Source: Ignavibacteriaceae bacterium | GTDB taxonomy: Bacteria > Bacteroidota > Ignavibacteria > Ignavibacteriales > Ignavibacteriaceae | Length of the DNA: 12,496 bases | Assembly (NCBI GenBank): GCA_026193755.1 | Contig: JAPHUI010000060.1 | Location: forward strand, 1-12,496 | Direction: 5' to 3' | In this document: in pieces, positions 6,762 to 12,496 of the stretch | How positions within the stretch are numbered: the first letter of the stretch is position 1 | How the letters are laid out: the number at the start of each line of letters is the position of its first letter | Made by a program: the position numbers and the translations under genes | Notes under the pieces: generated by a model | Databases searched by the model: none | What the model was told of the DNA's origin: nothing | Seen by the model: only the letters and a program-made list of their open reading frames with translations

Positions 6762-7277
6762 TTATTCAAAATAACCGATAAATATTCCAATACCAAAATA
6801 CGTTGTTTGTTCCTGAAATGAAGTTAATACTTTAAATGAAAGACCTGAATAGTTTCTGAACAAATTGTATTTAAATTCAAGACCTGTTCGAAATAGTAAT
6901 TTATCATCGTAATCCCTTGCAAAATCATGGTATGAAATACCTCCAAGAAAAGAAATCCAGAAATCATTCATTTTGGTTGTATATCTTCCATAACAGCAAT
7001 AATCTGTGAAGGGGCCATCTTCTATTTCACTAAAAATAAAATAATATTCCAATGCAAGTCTAAGGCCTAACGAATTAGAATTCTTACTTTCACTAGCTAA
7101 AAGATCTATATCAACGAGCCCACCGAATCCTAAATCATACCACATAATTACACCTTCAATTTGGCCACCAGCAATTCTTGGTTTAAATGTGTAATTACCT
7201 CTGTTAGAAATAGTATCTGTCTGACCAAATGAAACTGAAACAGTCAATAAATAACAGATAAGAAAGTATTTGAGCAT
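6762..7277 (-). CDS. Secreted, probably outer-membrane beta-strand-rich protein, function unknown
   Basis: The 171-residue protein starts with a signal peptide (hydrophobic core about 4-16, likely cleaved before Gln19 in SFGQ). The mature part is rich in aromatic and Gly residues in alternating patterns, such as LGLRLALEYYFIF, FWISFLGGISYH and TTYFGIGIFIGYF near the end. This alternation suggests a small outer-membrane beta-barrel or a barrel-like porin relative. A Cys pair at 94-95 is the only Cys cluster in the mature part. I do not recognise the family. It lies 143 bp downstream of the 149-residue secreted protein on the same strand and 97 bp upstream of the membrane protein. The Shine-Dalgarno is weak. 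Length, signal peptide and codon use look like a real gene. Confidence 0.7.
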   Translation of the reverse strand: MLKYFLICYLLTVSVSFGQTDTISNRGNYTFKPRIAGGQIEGVIMWYDLGFGGLVDIDLLASESKNSNSLGLRLALEYYFIFSEIEDGPFTDYCCYGRYTTKMNDFWISFLGGISYHDFARDYDDKLLFRTGLEFKYNLFRNYSGLSFKVLTSFQEQTTYFGIGIFIGYFE

Positions 7278-7420
7278 AGTAATTTTATGAGATTTAATAA
7301 CTCATATGTTCGATTCGATTAATCAGCAATACTCTTCCTAAAATACTAAAAATGAATTATGTTATAAAAGAGTTGAAGTTATTTTTTTCATGAGACAAGA
7401 AAACAGAATAACTATAGGTA

Positions 7421-7870
7421 TTACTTTAATAGCGTGAGAATACCTAGAATAATAGCCATTAACTCTTGTGAAATTCCCAGATACTTACCTAACTCACCAA
7501 GATCGTATTTTGTATAATCCTCATAACCTAAAGCCATTAAAATATTTACTGATTCTTTAAAAGATTCCAGCTCATCTTCAGAATACATATAGACTGATTT
7601 CTTTTTCAGATCATCTAAGTACAAATACTTAGAGTTTATTTCAAAGTTGCTTCTTAAACTGTATTGAGGAATAAATATTTTCCATTTCTTTAATTCGATA
7701 TCATAATACAATTGAGATTCAAATGAGTTACTATCAAAGAATGAATTGAAATTATTTGAAGCAGAATTTGTCGTGTCGTTTTTAGAAGAGTCTTGATTGA
7801 CTGAGTCTTGAGAGAAGATTTGAGAACTAAAAACAACTACATAAAATATAAATATGAAATAATGTCTCAT
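7421..7870 (-). CDS. Small secreted protein of unknown function downstream of hypD
   Basis: The 149-residue protein has a signal peptide (hydrophobic 4-18, likely cleaved before Gln21 in IFSQ). A low-complexity stretch rich in Ser, Asn and Asp follows (about 21-50), then a charged middle region and a hydrophobic tail (136-148, ending ILGILTLLK). No domain is recognisable. It starts 28 bp after the hypD stop on the same strand with a GAGG purine site close to the ATG, so it could be cotranscribed with hypD. A secreted product in an operon with a cytoplasmic glycyl radical enzyme is odd, and read-through rather than shared function may explain the spacing. Confidence 0.65.
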   Translation of the reverse strand: MRHYFIFIFYVVVFSSQIFSQDSVNQDSSKNDTTNSASNNFNSFFDSNSFESQLYYDIELKKWKIFIPQYSLRSNFEINSKYLYLDDLKKKSVYMYSEDELESFKESVNILMALGYEDYTKYDLGELGKYLGISQELMAIILGILTLLK

Positions 7871-7898
7871 TACCTCAATTTTTATTGAATTATTCTTT

Positions 7899-10259
7899 TT
7901 AATTCATGTGCTCAGTTCTTCTAATTATTTCTTCTTGAAGTTCAGGAGTGAGATCAACAAAGTAATCGCTGTAACCGGCAACACGCACAATTAAATCTCT
8001 GTAATTTTCAGGATGTTTTTGTGCTTCGCGTAAAGTTTCTGCATCGACAACGTTGAACTGAATGTGATGCCCATTCATTTTAAAATAAGCTCTGATCAGG
8101 GCAACAATTTTTGTAATTGAGTCTTCACCTTCGAAAATTTGTGGAGAAAATTTTTGGTTGAGAAGTGTTCCGCCAGTTCGCAGATGGTCAATTTTTGCAG
8201 CAGATTTCAGAACTGCAGTTGGTCCGTTAACATCAGCACCCTGAACTGGTGAAATACCTTCTGACAAAGGAACACCTGAAAGTCTTCCGTCAGAGGTTGC
8301 ACCTGTAACACTTCCAAAGTAAACGTGACTTGTTGTCGGAAGCAAGTTTATTCTGAAATGCCCACCTTTTGTATTTGGTCTTCCATCAATTGCGGAAAAA
8401 TAAATTTCGAAAATTTGTTTCAAAATTTCGTCTGCATAATCATTATCGTTTCCGTACTTTGGCGTTTCATTCAGTAATAAGTCTCTGATATTTTCAAATC
8501 CTTCAAAGTTTTTATTCAAAGCATTTAAGAATTCTTCCATCGAGAATTTATTTTTATCAAATACGTTGTACTTAATTGCTGTAAGAGAATCAGTAGTTGT
8601 TCCAATGCCAACTCCCTGGATGTAAGACGTATTATACCTTGCGCCGCCATTATTGTAATCCATTCCTTTTGAAATACAGTCATCAATTAACAAAGACATA
8701 AACGGGGCGGGGAGGTATTCAGCATAAAGTCTTTCAATAATCACATTGCCTTTTATCTTGATATCTACAAAATAATTTATCTGTTTTTTATAAGCTTCAA
8801 TTAATTCATCAAACGATTGAAAAGATTTCGGATCTCCGGTTTGAATCCCTATTTGTTTTCCTGTTTGCGGATCACTTCCATTGTTTAAAGTAATTTCAAG
8901 AATCTTTGTCAGATTAAAATAACCCGTGAGAATGTAACTCTCTTTCCCAAACGCACCAGTTTCAACACAGCCGCTTGCGCCACCATTCCTAGCATCAACA
9001 ATCGATTTACCCTGTCTAAGCATTTCCTGAATTATTGCATCGGTATTAAACAGTGATGGTTGTCCGTAACCGGTTTTTATAATTTCAAGTGCTCGCGATA
9101 CTAAATCATTAGGATTCTTTTTACTTATTTGCACCATCGAACTGGGTTGGAGCAAACGCATTTCTTCGATCACATCAAGAATTAAATAAGTCAATTCATT
9201 AACAGCATCTTCGCCTTCTTCATTAACTCCGCCAAGATTTATCAAACAAAAATCTGTATATGTATTACTTTCTTTTGAAGTAACCCCAACTTTCGGAGGT
9301 GCAAGCTGGTTGCTGAACTTAACCCAGAATGCCTGAAGCAGAATTTTAGCTCCTTCTTTGTCAAGTAAACCCGATTCGATATCACTTTTGTAAAATGGAT
9401 AAAAATGCTGATCTAGCCTACCTGGATTAAAAGAATCCCAGGTGTTTAATTCTGTTATTACTCCCAAATGAACAAACCAGTAGTACTGAAGCGCTTCCCA
9501 AAAAGTTTTTGGTGCATTTATCGGAACTCTCTCACAAATACCAGCCATTGTTTCGAGTTCATCTTTTCTAGTTTGATTATTTTCCTGCTGAGCAGCTTCT
9601 ATTAATTTATCACTATATCTTTTAGCAAAGGCTATCAAAGCATCCGCTGCGATATCCATAGCTTTAAGTTCTTCTCTTTTGTCAAATGTTTTTGGATCGT
9701 TGTAATAATCAAGCGAGTTCAAAGATTCTTTTATCTTTTCTTTTGAGTCCTTCATTCCCATTTTATAAATTTTATCATCGAGGACGGTATGTCCGGGAGC
9801 GCGCTGTTCCATAAACTCAGTGAAAACTCCTGCAGAATAAGATTCTTTCCATTGGTCATCCATTTCATTAAATATTCTGTCCCTAATCGATCTTCCGTTC
9901 CAAAATGGAATTACCTTGTCTGCCTGGTAATTTTTGGTCTCCTCATCAACTTTAAATGATATTTTCTCACGGTCATTGAGCATAGTAAAATCTTCAAGAC
10001 TGTGTGTGCAGAGTTCGGGATAAGTCGGAGTAGCTTTTGGTGATGGTCCTCTTTCACCTACGATTAGTTCATCTTCTCCCAAATACAATTCTTTATTTTC
10101 AAGAATATATTTGAATGCTTTAGCTCGCGCAACCGGTACAGAACATTTTTCAATTTCACCACTTGTATAAAATTCAGTTAGAAGTCTTGCTCTTTCAATA
10201 GAAATAGTTTCTTCGGTACCTAGACTTAGCTCTCTTAATTTTTTTATTCTTTCATTCAT
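7899..10259 (-). CDS. hypD: trans-4-hydroxy-L-proline dehydratase (glycyl radical enzyme)
   Basis: This 786-residue glycyl radical enzyme removes water from trans-4-hydroxy-L-proline to give (S)-pyrroline-5-carboxylate, which P5C reductase can turn into proline. The radical Gly762 sits in RVAGYSDYF near the C-terminus, and the thiyl Cys431 with Glu433 lies in SGCVETG. Comparison with C. difficile HypD as I recall it gives a constant offset of 3 at every active-site position: Phe149 (152), His157 (160), Asp275 (278), Ser331 (334), Asp336 (339), Phe337 (340), Cys431 (434), Tyr447 (450) and Gly762 (765) are all conserved. This separates it from pyruvate formate-lyase, glycerol and propanediol dehydratases and choline lyase. 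The start lies 2 bp after the activase stop, with its Shine-Dalgarno GGTGGA inside the activase's last codons, so translation is coupled. The protein must be oxygen-sensitive, so this branch should work anaerobically. Not to be confused with the hydrogenase-maturation gene of the same name. Confidence 0.95.
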   Translation of the reverse strand: MNERIKKLRELSLGTEETISIERARLLTEFYTSGEIEKCSVPVARAKAFKYILENKELYLGEDELIVGERGPSPKATPTYPELCTHSLEDFTMLNDREKISFKVDEETKNYQADKVIPFWNGRSIRDRIFNEMDDQWKESYSAGVFTEFMEQRAPGHTVLDDKIYKMGMKDSKEKIKESLNSLDYYNDPKTFDKREELKAMDIAADALIAFAKRYSDKLIEAAQQENNQTRKDELETMAGICERVPINAPKTFWEALQYYWFVHLGVITELNTWDSFNPGRLDQHFYPFYKSDIESGLLDKEGAKILLQAFWVKFSNQLAPPKVGVTSKESNTYTDFCLINLGGVNEEGEDAVNELTYLILDVIEEMRLLQPSSMVQISKKNPNDLVSRALEIIKTGYGQPSLFNTDAIIQEMLRQGKSIVDARNGGASGCVETGAFGKESYILTGYFNLTKILEITLNNGSDPQTGKQIGIQTGDPKSFQSFDELIEAYKKQINYFVDIKIKGNVIIERLYAEYLPAPFMSLLIDDCISKGMDYNNGGARYNTSYIQGVGIGTTTDSLTAIKYNVFDKNKFSMEEFLNALNKNFEGFENIRDLLLNETPKYGNDNDYADEILKQIFEIYFSAIDGRPNTKGGHFRINLLPTTSHVYFGSVTGATSDGRLSGVPLSEGISPVQGADVNGPTAVLKSAAKIDHLRTGGTLLNQKFSPQIFEGEDSITKIVALIRAYFKMNGHHIQFNVVDAETLREAQKHPENYRDLIVRVAGYSDYFVDLTPELQEEIIRRTEHMN

Positions 10260-10261
10260 AT

Positions 10262-11080
10262 TTATCCACCGATTTTTACTCTACACTTTAATCCACTGAA
10301 TAATTGTTTGATATCTTCCAGACTCTTAGCGTCAGGAGATTTTGTTTCGTTCATTTTATTTTCTTTACCGTATTTTATATACTTTCCTTCACCCGCACGA
10401 TGATAGGGGAGTAGGTTTACTTCAACCAAATTTTTCAGGTACGAAATAAAACCCCTGATGGCACGTAGATTTTCATCAGTATCAGTAAGTCCAGGTACAA
10501 TTGGTATCCGTATTACTATTTTCTTGCCAAGCTGATCGAGCTCATTTAAGTTTCTTAATATAACCTGGTTAGAAACACCAGTATATTTTTGATGATCATC
10601 GTCGTTCATTAGTTTTAAATCGAATAAAAAAAGATCTGAATACGGTGAGACGTGGTCAATAATTGCACTATCCGCATAACCACTTGTATCAACCGCTGAG
10701 TGGACTCCATTTGAATTGCATTCTTTAAGTAATTCGATTAGAAATTCCGGCTGCATTAATGGCTCACCGCCTGAAAAGGTAACTCCTCCATCGGATTCTT
10801 CAAAGAAGATTTTATCTTTTGCAATTTCATTCATCAGTTCGTCAACAGAAAATTCTTTTCCTATTTCATCTTTTTCCATTGAGAATGATTGATCAAAGCC
10901 GCGTCTTAAATTGCAGCCTTCAATTTTTTCCGGAAGAGTCTTGTGACTTTCGGGATTATGACACCACCAGCAATTGAGTGGACATCCTTTAAAGAAAACA
11001 GTTGTTCGGATTCCGGGGCCATCGTGGATAGCGAAGCGTTGAATATTGAAAATTATACCTTTTAGTTGAGTTTCAGTCAT
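10262..11080 (-). CDS. Radical-SAM activase of the hydroxyproline dehydratase, lacking the ferredoxin-like insert
   Basis: This 272-residue radical-SAM enzyme would place the glycyl radical on HypD (partner sometimes called HypE). The CxxxCxxC motif is Cys33-Cys37-Cys40 in KGCPLNCWWCHNPE and binds the [4Fe-4S]-SAM cluster. The activase signature DGPGIRTTVF (20-29), the SAM-binding SGGEPL (103-108) and a downstream DLKLM strand (154-158) are present. Most activases of dehydratase-type glycyl radical enzymes carry eight more Cys in a ferredoxin-like insert just after the CxxxCxxC motif. Here the stretch 41-77 holds a single Cys (56), and the protein goes straight to the GKEFSVDELM segment that normally follows the insert. 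The size is thus closer to the pyruvate formate-lyase activase. Gene order (activase, then dehydratase, 2 bp apart) makes the pairing firm. The ATG start has only a weak purine site. Confidence 0.93.
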   Translation of the reverse strand: MTETQLKGIIFNIQRFAIHDGPGIRTTVFFKGCPLNCWWCHNPESHKTLPEKIEGCNLRRGFDQSFSMEKDEIGKEFSVDELMNEIAKDKIFFEESDGGVTFSGGEPLMQPEFLIELLKECNSNGVHSAVDTSGYADSAIIDHVSPYSDLFLFDLKLMNDDDHQKYTGVSNQVILRNLNELDQLGKKIVIRIPIVPGLTDTDENLRAIRGFISYLKNLVEVNLLPYHRAGEGKYIKYGKENKMNETKSPDAKSLEDIKQLFSGLKCRVKIGG

Positions 11081-11183
11081 AACCTATAAAAACTTTTGTA
11101 TTGTTTAGTTAAAATTAGTGAAATATTTGTGGCAATAAGAACTTTCAAAGAAGAAATAAAAGCTTCGTAAAAATTAGAAGTAG

Positions 11184-11257
11184 TACACCCGTAGGGATTC
11201 GAACCCCAAACCTTCTGATCCGTAGTCAGATGCTCTATCCAATTGAGCTACGGGTGC
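11184..11257 (-). tRNA. tRNA-Arg (anticodon ACG)
   Basis: The minus strand folds as a complete 74-nt cloverleaf. The acceptor stem GCACCCG pairs with CGGGTGT (one G-U), followed by discriminator A. The D arm is GCTC/GAGC. The anticodon stem TCTGA/TCAGA encloses the loop CTACGGA, giving anticodon ACG (window 11221-11223), which after deamination to inosine reads CGU/CGC/CGA. The T arm holds TTCGAAT. CCA is not encoded: CTA follows the discriminator. No other tRNA is adjacent. The gene lies 103 bp upstream of the activase in the same direction. Confidence 0.97.
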
Positions 11258-11507
11258 AAAAAATCATTGCAAATATAATCTAATTATAAGAAATTTGTTC
11301 AAAAATTTCATGAATAAAAAAGTATAAGTATTTGCCTGATATTCATTGAATTAACTGAAGTTAATATAAATGCACTTTTTATTTGCTTCATTCTAATAAT
11401 GTGGCGACGCTGATTTCTCAAAACAATAATAGTTTTCATTGGTCGGTAGATTTTTAGAAAAATAATTTACGTTTTCCCCGGCATATTATTTGGATAAAAA
11501 CAGCTCA

Positions 11508-11609
11508 GGCAAGAGTGTAAATTGCTTATCAAACAAATTGAGTTGTTGAAGTTCAAAGATGCAATGGAATCTTTGAAATTTACTTGTCCGGTGATAAGCC
11601 GCTCTTGCC
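11508..11609. other. Nested inverted-repeat element, possible structured RNA
   Basis: Three stems nest within 102 bp. GGCAAGAG (11508-11515) pairs perfectly with CTCTTGCC (11602-11609). GCTTATCA (11524-11531) pairs perfectly with TGATAAGC (11592-11599), leaving bulges of 8 and 2 nt. Inside, TTCAAAGAT (11552-11560) pairs perfectly with ATCTTTGAA (11569-11577) around an 8-nt loop. Such nesting is unlikely by chance. It is not followed by a T-run and matches no RNA family I recognise. It could be a small RNA, a leader structure of dapA, or a miniature mobile element remnant. Strand cannot be decided. Confidence 0.5.
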
Positions 11610-11734
11610 ATCGATTTTCAAATCATACTCCTTCGTAATCATCTCGCCATACTTGCGTAAAACGACTAAACAATATTAGTTTTTAACAATCTTCATTTTT
11701 TTTCATATTTTAATGAACATCAAAATCAATAACT

Positions 11735-11740
11735 AAAGGA
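11735..11740 (+). promoter_or_regulatory. Shine-Dalgarno of dapA
   Basis: AAAGGA ends 6 nt before the ATG at 11747, supporting this start; the resulting protein begins at the usual DapA N-terminus. Confidence 0.65.
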
Positions 11741-11746
11741 AAAAGA

Positions 11747-12496
11747 ATGTTCAAAGGTGTTGGAACGGCATTAATAACACCCTTTAAGCAGGATCAGACT
11801 GTTGATCTGGATTCCCTTAAAAAAATTGTTCAGCAGCAGCTTAACGGTAGTGTGGATGCAATGATTGTATTGGGCACAACTGGTGAATCTCCAGTAATTA
11901 ATTATGATGAGAGAAGAAAAATAATTTCACTTGTTGTAGAAGAAGTTAAAGGTAAAATTCCTGTAATTGTTGGCACAGGGACCAATGACACTAAAAAGGT
12001 AATTGAAAATAACCAGCAGGCTAAAGATTTAAAGGCTGATGGAGTTTTAATCGTCAATCCTTATTACAACAAAGGTACACAGGAAAGTCTGGTTGAGCAT
12101 TGCAAAGCAATTTCTGAAAAATCACTTCTACCAATAATTCTTTACAATGTACCTTCGAGAACCGGTATGAATATTCTTCCGGAAACAGTCCTTCGAATTC
12201 ATAAAGAATGTAAAAATGTGGTTGCTGTTAAAGAAGCAAGTGGAAATATTTCTCAGATAGCTAATTTAATTTCAATTAAACCTTCATCACTCGCGGTTTT
12301 ATCAGGTAATGATGACCAGACTCTTCCTATAATGGCTTTGGGAGGAGATGGAGTGATTTCAGTATTTTCCAATCCCTATCCGAAAGAAATGAAGAAAATT
12401 ACGGAAGCAGTTTTAAGTAAAAATCTTAAACTTGCTCAGGATCTAAATAATAAATATTTATCTATGATGAATGCATTATTTATTGAAACCAGCCCA
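11747..12496 (+). CDS. dapA: 4-hydroxy-tetrahydrodipicolinate synthase, truncated at the window edge
   Basis: The first 250 residues are visible; the family is about 290-300 long, so only the C-terminal helices are cut off. It catalyses the first committed step of lysine/diaminopimelate synthesis, condensing pyruvate with aspartate semialdehyde in the cytoplasm. It begins MFKGVGTALITPF. The full DapA set is present: Thr44 and Thr45 in GTTGES, Tyr107 in NPYYNKG, Tyr133 in YNVPSRTG, Arg138 in the same motif (carboxylate binding), and the Schiff-base Lys162 in VKEASG. This contrasts with the paralogue at 1463-2347, which has GSNGES and lacks the Arg. The gene stands alone on the plus strand after a 489-bp spacer, transcribed away from the rest of the window, and looks like ordinary biosynthetic chromosome. 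Confidence 0.95.
   Translation, partial: MFKGVGTALITPFKQDQTVDLDSLKKIVQQQLNGSVDAMIVLGTTGESPVINYDERRKIISLVVEEVKGKIPVIVGTGTNDTKKVIENNQQAKDLKADGVLIVNPYYNKGTQESLVEHCKAISEKSLLPIILYNVPSRTGMNILPETVLRIHKECKNVVAVKEASGNISQIANLISIKPSSLAVLSGNDDQTLPIMALGGDGVISVFSNPYPKEMKKITEAVLSKNLKLAQDLNNKYLSMMNALFIETSP

Larger units (their letters stand above)
11258..11746. other. Long non-coding spacer between tRNA-Arg and dapA
   Basis: The 489-bp stretch has no plausible gene on either strand; candidate ATGs run only a few codons. The part nearest the tRNA is plain AT-rich sequence and presumably holds its promoter. The middle contains a strongly folded element (11508-11609). A weaker closing pair, TGGCGA (11402-11407) with TCGCCA (11644-11649), may extend it. 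The final 70 bp before dapA is AT-rich and should hold the dapA promoter, but I see no convincing -35/-10 pair and no lysine-riboswitch core. Confidence 0.6.

Noticed and set aside
7899..10259. Annotation as pyruvate formate-lyase or glycerol/propanediol dehydratase
   Set aside because: It has GCVETG rather than the paired Cys of pyruvate formate-lyase, and all HypD-specific active-site positions match at a constant offset.
11184..11257. tRNA-Arg as integration site for a genomic island carrying the hydroxyproline genes
   Set aside because: No second copy of the tRNA 3' end is seen in the window, and there is no integrase or mobile gene.
11258..11746. Lysine riboswitch upstream of dapA
   Set aside because: None of the conserved L-box core segments is recognisable; the folded element has a different layout.
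1..12496. CRISPR array, insertion sequence or phage genes
   Set aside because: No regularly spaced direct repeats, transposase, integrase or phage-like gene is seen.

Overview
The window is low-GC bacterial DNA, roughly a third G+C by eye. It looks like a facultative anaerobe from the Bacteroidota/Ignavibacteriota side of the tree. The hints are AT-rich spacers, mostly weak Shine-Dalgarno sites, signal peptides ending in (S/G)-Gln, and a tRNA without encoded CCA. No marker gene fixes the taxon, so this is an inference.

Layout. The left edge holds the start of an EamA-family transporter (minus strand, truncated). Next is a tight minus-strand operon, read right to left: a proline-dehydrogenase-family flavoenzyme (2364-3302), a DapA-superfamily aldolase that resembles human HOGA1 rather than DapA (1463-2347), and an aminotransferase that resembles human AGXT (338-1453). 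Across a 121-bp divergent spacer, the plus strand carries a two-gene molybdenum hydroxylase of the isoquinoline-oxidoreductase type: a 2Fe-2S subunit and a Tat-exported molybdopterin subunit. A bidirectional terminator follows. Then come three minus-strand genes of unknown function (one four-helix membrane protein, two secreted proteins). Upstream of these are the glycyl radical enzyme trans-4-hydroxy-L-proline dehydratase (HypD, 7899-10259) and its radical-SAM activase (10262-11080). A tRNA-Arg(ACG), a 489-bp spacer with a strongly folded element, and the first 250 codons of a genuine dapA finish the window.

How the genes fit together. The three-gene operon reads like the mammalian mitochondrial/peroxisomal route for trans-4-hydroxy-L-proline. 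An FAD dehydrogenase would give pyrroline-3-hydroxy-5-carboxylate, HOGA1 would split 4-hydroxy-2-oxoglutarate to pyruvate and glyoxylate, and AGXT would turn glyoxylate into glycine. The dehydrogenase carries Leu at the position where a Tyr enforces proline over hydroxyproline in well-studied enzymes. A few kb away, HypD offers the oxygen-sensitive route, dehydrating hydroxyproline to pyrroline-5-carboxylate. The window therefore appears to be a hydroxyproline-utilisation island with an oxidative and an anaerobic branch. Missing from the window are the P5C-type dehydrogenase, the 4-hydroxyglutamate aminotransferase and P5C reductase. The activase is also unusual: it lacks the cysteine-rich ferredoxin-like insert that activases of this class normally carry.
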